Positions 23,884 through 33,614 of a stretch of 64,000 nt of DNA are shown here, piece by piece. Location: contig OZ038436.1 of the NCBI GenBank assembly GCA_964036275.1, positions 2,504,214 through 2,568,213 on the forward strand. Direction: 5' to 3'. Each line of letters opens with the position of its first letter. Position 1 is the first letter of the stretch. The position numbers were made by a program, and so were the translations under genes. The notes below the pieces were generated by a model. It was not told the origin of the DNA. It worked only from the letters and a program-made list of their open reading frames with translations, and did no database searches. Source of the stretch: Litoditis marina. Its lineage: Eukaryota; Nematoda; Chromadorea; Rhabditida; Rhabditidae.

Positions 23884-26800
23884 ATAATAGAGAGAGAGAG
23901 AGAAACAGTAAGAGAAAGGAGGAGAGTGAAAGAGAGAAAATGCGACAAAGAGATAGAGGAGAAGAGAGAACAACTGTTGTTTCAATCAACATTACTGTAC
24001 TATGATCCTTAGTTTCCCTACCAATCCGGAGGAGGGGGGGGGGGTATGTTTTTTCACAGATATTTTCTTCAGAAATTAGGCACGTCACAATACCACCGAA
24101 ACAATTTTAACAGAACATTGTGCGTTAACATAGTGCGAAAATGAAACATTTCACGAAAAAAACGTTCACAATTAGATTTTCAAAAAAAACTTACCGGAAT
24201 CATGGTTTCGTAATCTCCATTGTCTCCAAAAACCAAGGTAAGAACTTGCTTGATTATCACATCTGCAAAAAACAGATATTTGAAATTGTATTTTAAATGT
24301 AATCGAAAAAATTAAAGCAGCCTAACTATGTCATTTAGAATTTTCAATGGAAAACACGCCGTACCTGCTGTATGTAATATTATGTTTTCATAAAATTACT
24401 TTTTTTTGTTTTGAAACGTACCATTTTTGCTGTACAACACTAGAAATGCATGTCATATGTATGTTCAAATTACAAAACAAAATAACATATAAAATGTGAG
24501 CAACCCCGTTTCATGAACATGGAGTTTTGCGCAGTCCCACATTTTGCTTCAGTGGTATGTTTCACATCCGTTATAAGAAAGGCGCAATGCTTTTGTAGAT
24601 TATATATATAGAGTGTAGATGATGTAGGTTGACTAGTTGAAGAGAAAAGTTGTTGTGTTAAAAGTGGGAAACAGATTTTAGTTGTTCTATAGTTGTTTCC
24701 ATTCCAACTGAGACTCACTACAGTAGGATTTCGAAACTTCCAAGCCGTTTCGCTCACTTACTTTTATTTTGATCGAAGAAGTTGCGGATTTTAGTACCTC
24801 ATTCTCCTTCTCATAGAGTAAATATACGAGAGCTTGAACTATATTTTGAACTTCATAACAGCCTTCGGAAAATTTTAAGGTTACTTTAGGAGTCTCAGTA
24901 GGTATGGTGTGAACTATACTCAGTTGTTGATCTCAGTTGTTCGATCGTATCGGGTTTAAATGCTATCTCCATAGCGCAACTTAGAAATAAGAACTGTTTG
25001 TCATGAGAATTGTTTACGGCGTGTTGAATTTCTTAAAAACAAAATCATCTTGGCGATATGCAAATTATCGAGAACCCCCTAATTTGTGTAGAACATTCGA
25101 ATGCGTAAAAATTTCTCTAGTGACAACTAACTCAGGTCACAGTATTCTTCCGTCCACTGGGCCGAGCAGTTGCACTGAAATCCGTCGACCAAATCGATGC
25201 AAACCGCTCCCGGATCCCTCGTCATACAGCGGTTTTCATGCCATTTTTGCGCCTCCGCGTCCCACCACCAAACACAGTCGTTGATGTCTGATCATTTGGT
25301 TTTTTTCAAATACTTGTTCGAATAAGATGTATGCGAAATTGCGCTTTTTATATAAACTTATTCAAGTAAGATATCTAGGAAAGTGGTTTTTATAAAGAGG
25401 AATATAAAAAAAACGTACCCGAAAATGTTTTTCATGAACACAGGTAAAAAGATTGTATGATAAAATGTTTTTAATAGAGTATCTAGAATTTAAAAAAAAC
25501 AATAGTCGGATCATTCCTGGAAACGGTTTCCGGTCTTTTTTAACCAAATCAAAATATACTGTGAATCAATTGCACAGTCATGTGAGACATGACAAACACA
25601 GAAGAACTCAGAAATGAGCGATGAAAAATCGATTTCTCATTAAAATGCTAACTTTACGTCACTATTCAACTCACTTCTGAACTAGAAGTAAATTGAATAG
25701 TCACGTGAATATGGCATTCCAATGAGGCATCGTGCACTCTGTCAGTGCACGTTTGGGAGTTCTGCTGTGTTTAACGTGTTGCACGTGTTCATGCAATTTA
25801 CTAGCAGTATAGTACAACCCACTTTCATCGCAATCCCTTCCGGTGATTCCAGTAATACAGTCACATCTGTAGTCCAGATAGAGATCCGTACAGGGGGATC
25901 CGAAACCACACGGAGAAGGAGAACACTCGTTCGTTTCTGGGAAAAAAACACTGTTTCTGAAGACAGAACTATATATTCGAAAGGTTTTACCTCTTCTTTA
26001 ATATAATTTTGATATATTGTTGTTCTTTGTGACGTTCAGAGTACGTGGCTCAGAAAGCATCCTTACCGTTAAAGTAGGACAATTTTGTGAACCGATCCCG
26101 TGACTTCGGTCCTTTAAACTGCAATGGAGAAATGTCATGCAGTTTGAAGGACTGGAGCGTCGGATGTGGTTCGAATAATCGTCCTTCTTTAGTTTCCAAC
26201 GTGCGTTTCTCGCTTTGCGCACTATTATTAGTGGGGTTCCGACTGCATGTGAGAGCAGAGAAATAGCGTATGTTTAAAGAAGACACATTAGGAGAGAAAG
26301 TAAAGATTCACATGAATTCTGGTGTTAGCAACGAACTAGATTGTTTCAAGGCCTGTTTTCATGGTGTATTGTGAAAAACAGCAGAAAAAATGAGATATTG
26401 AGTCTGACGCTTTGAAAAATGAGAGTTTTGTTTGGGTTTTTATTCGTGTTGAGAGTTTTTCTTGGTTTTGACCGTTTAAAATATGCTTGACTAAAACATG
26501 TCTGCAGGAACAATATGTCACGCAGACAGATTTCTCCACTTGCGAATTGACTCCCGCAGTTGAATGTACCACGGGCAGTGTAAGTAAGCAAAAATGAGCT
26601 GTAAACAATCGTTGCATAACCAAGGAAAAGTCCGCAATAAATACCTGTATCGCAGTTTTTTCCCTGATACCCGGCCGCGCAGGTACAAGAGTAAAGTTGG
26701 TTGACTCCAGTGCCCAGAGGGTTACAGGTTCCATTGTGGCAGGGGTTCGCGTACTCACAAATGTCTGCCACTGTAATGAAACATTCAAATGCGGTAATAT

Positions 26801-29800
26801 AATCGAAGATTAGAGTAACAATAAAGTTGTGTTTCCTTCTTCGAATCGGAGAGCAATATTTATTACTCAATTCTGCTAGAAGATAATCGTCTTCTTGACG
26901 TTGATATTTCTGGAAAAAAGGTTATTGCAGTAAAAGACGAAATAAGAAGTTGTTTTGTGAATTATTAAACTTGTTAACACGTTTATATGTGAACAAGTGT
27001 ACATGTGAACATGTAATTATGCGAAACCCACATTCGCAATTGTCTCCGTGATACCATTGAAGACACTCGCAACTATATGTTCCATCGTTGTTTTCAACGC
27101 AAGTTCCTCCATGCGTGCAGGGATTTGAAGCGCATTGTAATTCCCCTGAAACATTCATGGGACTTTGTTTGCAGAAACGTCAACAACAGCTTCGACACCC
27201 CGGAAAAGTTTCCAAAAAATGGAACATAATCTCGAGAATCTGTACATGGAAAACACCTTCACAAAAATACACTGAAATATGAAGTTCTTAAATTGCTATT
27301 TATATGAGTCACTCCTTCTCTAAAAATCAGTTGAATGTTTCACGGTGAACTCACACTGGCACAGGTCGCCGGTATAGCCGCTCGGACAAACGCAGCTGAA
27401 TGTTTCAGCCACCACATCTGGCTCACACGCTCCCCTCACACACTGGTTGGGAGAGCAGGGGTTCAGAGCTGAAAGTGGAATTATAATATTACATAATATA
27501 ATTATAATAATAATCTTCACGGCAACTATTTCAGCCGTGTGTTCCTTTATTCATACAATTACAACCAAGACAATGATCACATTGTAGTATCCGTAGAGAG
27601 AGGGGTCCGTAGAGAGAAACTAGGCGTGGGTGAGCTTCAATACCAGCTCATGCGGTCCGCCATGAAGATATCGCGCCGAGTGGGATCGAACCATGGTGTT
27701 TTGAGTGCTAGCGCGCACACAACCAGTCGACCACTCGGCCCCCGAATTGTTTCTTTATCGAAAATTTCTAAAAAAAATTGATAATATTGTGGTATTAAAT
27801 GTTTCTGGGTTTTACTAAAGTCCTCAACCCATCCCACATTACATGTTTGCGTTCAAATAAAATGGTAAGTAATGCGAGTAAATGACAACTATCAATTATT
27901 CTGCTCATACTGTCTATTTACGCTGAGTGGGTGACAGTTGAGTGTGCTAAACTCGTCCCTTTGGAAATTATTAATTAATTCGTGAACTCCTAATGTAGGG
28001 CGCTGGAAATGATTATTCGGGAAACCTAAAATGTATAACTGCTATCTACCTGTGAAGCTGTTATTTACCGAATTTCACAATAAATGGAATGTACGCAGTT
28101 TCAAGACGTGCAAGCAATGTTTGTTTCAACATATTTTCAACCCCCACTCCTCGGCTGCTTTCTCAAGTTTCACATTAGCTAGTTAATTTCGTTAAAAAAA
28201 ACTTTTACCAGATCGCACTGCAGCAACTACCACTATTGTATTATATCTCATGCGCGCAACACTTGAGCGTGATTTGTAACTTTATGTCGTCAGATGAATT
28301 TAACGTATGTGGCAGAACATTCGCATGCGTTAATAAACTTGCTAATAATTTGGAGGTCATTTTTCATATGACATGTCTGCGATTCCTTGATCTGCACGTT
28401 CTCTTCGTCTCCCTGCCTTGATTTTTCAAATTTACAGTATAGGTTTTCAGTTTGAAAACATCTCTTATGCGAAGATGTAGATGTGTGTCAAATATGCATA
28501 TTACGTCTTTCCTGACTTTTGCTTTTCGCCCGTTTGTCGTTGCCTAGTTATTCCTCATCAGTCTTTCTGACTCGGAATGTCAACTGAAATGAACCCTTAC
28601 CGTAGTTTCGAGAAAATATGATTTTTCTCATTTCAGCGTCTTTTCAGTTCATTACACTCGAGTTATTGAAGAAAAACCTTTGACATTTAGCATCGATAAG
28701 CAAGCGTTAAATTTGCCAATTTATTTTTCTTTTTTGTCATTGTGAATGTAATAACTACCCAGAATGAACTGTTATTAGACTAGTTCTAGTAGTTTAACTG
28801 GAACTAAAAGTGGTAGTTATGTGTGGTAAGTAGAATAATAGTTATTTACAGATTTTAGTTACACGTTTACATTCTATTTCATACATATTTCTAGAGGCAC
28901 ACAAATAATTCTAAATATAGTGGTTTGAAAGTCTCGCGCTCAAACAACAATCACAGCAAAACAAAGTGTCAGTATTTGTTGGTAAATTATCTTACACAGC
29001 TCAAAGGAAGATATACAGTATACCCCGCATTTACGATTCGTAAACAAGACCAGTTGGTAGAGTGAACAACGTGCGCGCCTCCCAAGTTGTTGGTCTCGAT
29101 TTGAGTCTCACATGGGACCAATATTTTATAATGTTGTCATGCACACCAGTAATTCTGAATTTTGTATTTCGGACTTTTGTGTTCAAACTACAATTACACA
29201 GCAGAAGAAAGTGTCAGTATTCCATTGTCAATGATTATACCTGTTATGCAAGTCGGTAGTTGATACGGAGGTTTGCATATACATTCATGTCCATCATTAT
29301 CCGTGGTCAAAGTGTCGATACAGTAACCTCGAGCCAAATTTTCGTTGCAAGTGGTTGGACTGAGGGTGTTGCGACACTCGAATGGATCATTGTCTGGAGA
29401 ATATTGATGAATCAACCAAGATTCTATACGGAACTATAAACAAAATATGTATGATACTGTTTAGAGAATCTGGGTACGCATGCTAGATGATCCCGGCACC
29501 TTCATCCCATCCTGCGCCTCCTCAAACATACGCTATTTCTCTGCTCTTACATCCAGCCGGGATGTAAGAGATGAGAAATAGTGAGGCAGAGCGAGAGACG
29601 CAGGACGGGATAAAGGTGCCGGGATCTTCTAGCATACGTACTCTGAACTGTAGCTGAGCTAGCACTTCTGCGAAGTTAAATGGTTTTGTTGAGACAGTGA
29701 GACGACCAAAACCAAAAGTCCCAGACAAACTAATTATCGGACATTGAGCTGAAGTTTTTCGACGACAAGTGGCATTCATAGAGAAGAGTTTTGATACTTA

Positions 29801-32800
29801 TCTTGGATTTTGTGTGAATATTACACTTTATTCTCAATTTACGTTATCAGTGTAGATATAATTCCTGCTGTTTCTAATCACCCTATTGAAACGTGTGCAT
29901 AATAATAGTATTAAGGATACTAATAATATAATAATATTGTTTTATATTACTATTCATACTGCCAACGTGTTCTACCATCTTCGCCATATTGACTCAATAC
30001 TGAATCTCACTTGACTCGGTAATACTGAGTTGACTCTTTGACTCAATACTGAGAATCAGGGTATGAAATGATTTCAAGTTGTACCAAATATGGTATAATC
30101 ATCATTTCAATGATAATGTTTCTTGAGTGATACAACAATATGGTTTTTCACGGAACTTTCACGAACACTTTTTCTCTTTCACGAACACTATTTCACGAAC
30201 ACTTTTTCTTCATCAGAGAAAAACTGAGAGTAGAAAAAAAGGCAGTTTTGAAATAGTACCCGACAAACGTACCAATCGAGTCGAAAGTAAACCAGAGCGC
30301 TCTAGCGTTCGGTTTTCCACATTTTTGATTATTCCCGGCACATTTGTTATTGCAACCCCAACTATTCAGATCATGGTACGCGGTTTCATTGAGAATCGAG
30401 GTGTCCGACAACATGCAATCGTTTCCCGAAACAGCTGAAACATTCGAGTGAAGATAATACGTTGGCAGTATTAAAAACACTAGAGACAATGAATTTAAAT
30501 AGGATTTCAACTACTATAACTGTCGGAAATAGGTCTAACATTACTTATAGAGTACATTATTGAACACTTGCGACCAATATGCGGGAATTGAGATAGTTGA
30601 AACGTTTATTGGCGGTTCTTCCATTGTTGGATGCAAATAAATCAAAAAAAAATAAACTGAAAATAAGTAGTGCTGTAGTGTATTATTATACTTCATCGAC
30701 TTTAAAATGTTGAACATGTGTTTTAGTGGCTGTGGAACTGCTTACCAAACTAGTATTCTGTTAGATTAAAGCCATCGACAGTACATTTGAGCTGCACTAC
30801 ATTCCTATATAATCAACGTGAAACACTCACTGTACATTAAATAGGGTTCGTCCACATTTTCAGCCAAAGCCCTGCATTTGTTGAGCGTCATTCCAGTGTC
30901 AGTGACCACAGTATAATGACTTTTCATGGAATCGCTCCAATCGTAACATCCCACATATTTGTTGTTCTCTGAATGAAACATTTAGACAACTTAGTGTTTT
31001 TTGACGAAATAGAATAGAATAGAATAGTTTTATTCGTGATTTAACACGTGACTTCCACATAGTATGTGGCACTCCAAATGAGTAAATGGAGAGGAAAAGT
31101 GGAAAGAAAAAGGGTATGGTTATTGGTTACCCTGTTCTACCACAGAGTACATTGAACGGCCGCACTTCGCAACACCGCGGATAGACATAAATGTCATCCC
31201 ACCTAACAAAACATTTGTGACCATATATGCATAGGGATGTATATTCAAACATCTTTGTACTAGTGTAGGCTTTTGAAGTCTCAATCCCAACCAAGCCATG
31301 TTTCACCCTCTCTCACTAGCACTATTGGAGATAATGAGCCGTTTTGGACAATCACCGTTATGTCCACACTGTATATGTATGGAAATAGAATGAAGGGTGA
31401 GATTCTGTCACGTGCTGAGCTCTGGAACTAATTGCGGCGATAGTTTTGGAGTGCCACAACTATTAAACGCTGTATTTTATCAGTTTTGTTTTCTTGACGG
31501 AACCAGACTGATCCGTTACTGTAACCTGAACAAACACAACTATTGAACAATATACTTACATATTACTTCAATCTTTATGGATGTTCTGTTCAATGTTTCG
31601 TGAGTACAATATGTAACTTTGCAGGAGACGAAACCGACTTGCTTTTTTATACTGAGTTTGCATAATGTTCTACTCATTGACTACTATAAAATTCCCCTCA
31701 ATGTTTCACGAGTACTATAAGTAACATTTCAAAAGACGAAACCGATTCATGCCAGACAATGTCTTGTCTCTAACTCTGTTCAACGTGTCACGAGTATTAT
31801 AAGTAACATTTCAGGAGACAAAAACTACTCACGCCAGACCATGTTCGTATCCTGGCAATGTCTTCCCTGATATGCGGACGGACATTCACAGAGATAGTTG
31901 GCACCTCCCCAAATAGATCTACACGTTCCGCCATTCTCACAACGAGACGTGGCACACCAGTCTTCGTCTGAACAACAATTCACTACACTTTCCATCAAAT
32001 TTCAGCCACATGACACGTGGTTTCATATGAAATTTACAGAGAATCCGGAGACTTTCAATGGGAAAATGATCTTTGAGTGACAATGGCAGTAATGAGAGAG
32101 AAAACTGGCACACACGAGAGATTAAAAACGAAAGAGAGTGAGAGAAAGATAGGCAGAGCGAAAGAAAAGTAGTGAGTTTCGCTCCTACTCCAAACGTAAC
32201 TTTGTCAATCTAGAAACCAAACTCACACTCGCATCTCGTTCCAGTATATCCATCACAATCACATGTATAGGAATCGGTGGCATTGTCCGCAGTACACGTT
32301 CCTCCATTCAAACAGGGCGAATCGGCGCAGGGAGAGGAAATGTCTGAAACATTGGAGCGAATTCAGTAGAATAGCTATGTTATTGAGCTGTTCCTATCAA
32401 TTTTGAAGATACTTCACGAGAAAGCTGTACATGAAACGTAATTGAAGATTTTTGTGAATCAAGTTAAAGTTAAAAGAGTTTTTTCGTAGCAATTCGAAAA
32501 AAACACTGTAAAGTTATCATCTGACACAACACAATTTAGTTATATTCACTGTAAAATCATACGGAAAACTCACCGAATTCACAGTTGTCTCCAGTGAAAC
32601 CAGCTCTACAGACACATGAATGTGTCGCTGTGCCCTCCAAACATTCGTAGTTCGCACCGAGAGAAAGACACGGGTCCGAAGTACATTTGTCGTCAACTGT
32701 AAGATTCAATTACTCAAATACTGCTAACACCTTTCGAAAGAGATCTTAGGGATTCCGATTTGTCTTTGATTCGTCTGATGTTATTGCTAAATGATTTCCA

Positions 32801-33614
32801 GACACGTGTTTCTAACCTCTGTATGGCCGAAAAGGTGCCAAATTTGTAGGTTTTTAATGTTTCGTAGCCACTTCGCTACGAGAGTCGATAACTCGTAAGT
32901 TTTGGGATCGGAGAAATGTGTTCGCCCACAGCGGAAACTGAGATATACAGTACCCTCCCTACTTTTCGTTGGCGACAACTATACGACTTAAATTCCATTG
33001 TTCGTAAAATATAGTCCTTAACAGAAACAATCCTATGGTCAGATACATTTCGTATGGTTCACATTCACCTCTCCTTGGAGTGTTGACCACCTGAACCGTT
33101 TATCTTGTCCTCTCACTTTCAAAACAATAGAATCTATCGAGTTTTAAGTTCGACTTGAACATCACTACCCCTTAAAGTAGGACGATAATGTGGACCAATC
33201 CCGACTCATCGATCCTTTGAACTGCAACTGAAAAAGTATTGTAGTTCAAAGGACTGAATAGTTTTGATTGGTCCACAAAATCGTCCTTCTTTGACCAACC
33301 TATACTGCAACTAACATATACTGTTCAACTTTTTTCAACTAACCTATACTGCAGGCGGGACCCGAGGTTCCCTCATTACAGACACAGTTGGAGCTGGCGC
33401 AGACTGAAGTCAGAGGATTGGAACATAATCCGTTGTTCTCACATCCCGGATGGGTGACACCGGGTGGGGGTGAGGTCGTGGTGGAGGTGGAAGTGGAGGT
33501 GGTGGTGGTAGTAGTAGCGGAAGAAGGATCTGTGATTCCGAACGGACTCAGAATGTCCAACAGAAAGCACTGAACGGTTGCGACTGACAAGAGAAATAGG
33601 GAAGGAAATAGCAT
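18164..33614 (-). CDS. egas: EGAS-type protein, gene A: EGF modules + WSC-like module + DEG/ENaC (ASC) domain; complete, 21 exons
   Basis: Predicted cell-surface protein of the degenerin/ENaC superfamily. Coding exons, 5' to 3': 33344-33614, 32574-32696, 32227-32343, 31833-31967, 30831-30968, 30273-30434, 29241-29393, 27355-27468, 27032-27145, 26645-26770, 25823-25936, 25132-25287, 24195-24262, 23644-23798, 23051-23157, 21408-21568, 21059-21154, 20222-20327, 19531-19658, 18894-19022, 18164-18286. All junctions are GT-AG, phases agree, and the total is 2796 nt (931 aa plus TGA). The order is N-terminal hydrophobic segment, Thr/Ser tract, 4 EGF-like, WSC-like, 6 EGF-like, linker, ASC ectodomain, TM2, very short C-tail. 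The ATG at 33614 is chosen because an acceptor-like TTACAG lies directly before it, as in gene B. C. elegans EGAS proteins share the EGF+ASC combination; I cannot say which paralog this is. Channel activity is inferred from family membership only. Confidence 0.9.
19875..20115. repeat. ~240-bp inverted-repeat family (CTCTACAGTAATCTG)
   Basis: Ends GTTTCACCCACTTATAACCC and ACATCGATTGGTGGAACAGA. Other copies: 55625-55870, 55965-56205, 57255-57490 and 59370-59620, so it is concentrated in gene B introns. Confidence 0.65.
20222..24262 (-). CDS. egas: Gene A exons 13-18: linker and DEG/ENaC (ASC) ectodomain
   Basis: These six exons (68, 155, 107, 161, 96 and 106 nt) encode a linker beginning NVIIKEVLTLVFG and then the ASC-family ectodomain. 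Family-like segments are LWNDVVLGNCFTFNHRD, MVFVHNPDENIFSESV, YYYEGMYTTDGCLRSC and CGCMDPRYPFP. No hydrophobic segment long enough for TM1 lies ahead of this region, and the TICN-type motif usually following TM1 is absent. Intron 13 carries a long CT/GA microsatellite at the same place as in gene B. Confidence 0.9.
21285..21405. repeat. CT-rich microsatellite in gene A intron 16
   Basis: Pyrimidine tract with CTCTCT blocks and a C run, ending at the exon 16 donor (on the minus strand it is a GA-rich 5' end of the intron). Confidence 0.8.
22365..22925. repeat. CGAGTTTT minisatellite interrupted by a ~205-bp inverted-repeat element
   Basis: Dozens of units of TTTTCGAG with GGGAAATTTCGAG variants fill 22365-22655 and resume at 22868-22925. 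Between them (about 22660-22868) is an element with inverted ends GGTACCTGGCAAAAGTCATT and complement-like AATGACTTATTCTGGTTGCC. Related sequence is at 14345-14700. Confidence 0.8.
23837..23970. repeat. GA microsatellite in gene A intron 13
   Basis: GAGAGA blocks on the plus strand, which is a CT tract just upstream of the exon 14 acceptor on the coding strand. Gene B has the same arrangement at 60655-60790. Confidence 0.85.
25132..29393 (-). CDS. egas: Gene A exons 7-12: EGF-like modules 5-10
   Basis: Six exons of 153, 114, 114, 126, 114 and 156 nt, all phase 1-1, carry one six-cysteine EGF-like module each. Readable signatures include FSCVCPSGYTGDLC, YSCECLQWYHGDNC, CTCAAGYQGKNC, YRCDCITGITGRDC and FQCNCSAQWTEEYC. 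The last begins NINDC and contains a Trp-rich insert. The introns between them are filled with inverted-repeat elements and one tRNA-derived SINE-like insertion (27595-27745). Modules 9 and 10 are almost identical to gene B; modules 5-8 are less so. Confidence 0.88.
25555..25815. repeat. Two adjacent, oppositely oriented copies of a ~130-bp CACGTGA MITE family
   Basis: The family has CACAGTCACGTGA near one end and AATAGTCACGTGA near the other, with CAGCAGAACTCAGAAA inside. Further copies: 6080-6215, 19235-19350, 20905-21030, 35665-35790, 45215-45345, 58355-58485, 58488-58605 and 62695-62825. Confidence 0.65.
27595..27745 (-). mobile_element. tRNA-derived SINE-like element
   Basis: On the minus strand it begins GGGGCCGAGTGGTCGACTGG, a tRNA Leu/Ser-type 5' end with A box, and has a B box in ATGGTTCGATCCCACTC about 40 bases on. 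A tail (GAGCTGGTATTGAAGCTCACCC) follows. It lies in intron 7 of gene A. A second, interrupted copy is at 39.4 kb. It does not fold as a proper tRNA. Confidence 0.55.
27850..29240. other. Gene A intron 7, unassigned part
   Basis: No exon seen. Near 28990-29110 there is a tRNA-like stretch (AGTTGGTAGAGTG, then GGTCTCGATTTGAGTC). The flanks at 28920-28980 and 29165-29220 resemble each other, suggesting an insertion between duplicated ends. Confidence 0.4.
29478..29637. repeat. ~165-bp palindromic MITE family, copy in gene A intron 6
   Basis: Long perfect-looking inverted ends: GCTAGATGATCCCGGCACC and GGTGCCGGGATCTTCTAGC. This is the most intact copy in the window. Confidence 0.75.
30273..30968 (-). 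CDS. egas: Gene A exons 5-6: WSC-like cysteine module
   Basis: Exons of 138 and 162 nt together encode a module starting YVGCYDWSDSM, continuing with TGMTLNKC, then NDCMLS, and ending with GCNNKCAGNNQKCG. The GCY start, the TxxxC step and the C-x3-C-x5-CG end are typical of WSC domains, a putative carbohydrate-binding fold known from cell-wall stress sensors. Only six of the usual eight cysteines are evident, so the match is by pattern and not certain. Gene B carries the same module at 52155-53022. Confidence 0.6.
30995..31260. repeat. TAGAATAGAAT dispersed repeat in gene A intron 4
   Basis: AGAATAGAATAGAATAG, then TTTATTCGTGATTTAACACG and GTATGTGGCACTCCA. Matches the 8.0-kb family. Confidence 0.6.
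31833..32696 (-). CDS. egas: Gene A exons 2-4: EGF-like modules 2-4
   Basis: There are three exons of 123, 117 and 135 nt, each a phase 1-1 unit encoding one six-cysteine EGF-like module. Signature segments are VDDKCTSDPC with CVCRAGFTGDNC, SPCADSPCLNGGTC with YTCDCDGYTGTRC, and EDWCATSRCENGGTC with LCECPSAYQGRHC. EGF modules generally serve in extracellular protein contacts; the partner here is unknown. Gene B has the same three exons at 49794-50821. Confidence 0.88.
33160..33300. repeat. ~140-bp inverted-repeat family (AAAGTAGGACGAT)
   Basis: AAAGTAGGACGATAATGTGG at one end, CACAAAATCGTCCTTCTTTG at the other, and an inner palindrome around CTGCAACTGAAAAAG. Relatives: 17430-17575, 26060-26200 and 37065-37120. 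Confidence 0.65.
33344..33614 (-). CDS. egas: Gene A exon 1: signal peptide/anchor, Thr-Ser tract, first EGF-like module
   Basis: The first residues are strongly hydrophobic (MLFPSLFLLSVATVQC), fitting a cleaved signal peptide or an uncleaved signal anchor. A low-complexity tract follows, almost only Thr and Ser and ending in SPPPG, which looks like an O-glycosylated spacer. Then comes a compact EGF-like module with CENNGLC and CVCNEGTSGPAC. The exon ends in phase 1 at a GTTAGT donor. Gene B exon 1 has the same layout but lacks the Thr/Ser tract. Confidence 0.85.
33605..33614 (-). promoter_or_regulatory. Candidate trans-splice acceptor at gene A start
   Basis: TGTGTTACAG ends directly at the ATG. 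Gene B has CTTTGTTTCAG at the same place (48732-48742). An acceptor fused to the initiator ATG fits SL1 trans-splicing, though a short upstream cis exon cannot be excluded. Confidence 0.45.
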
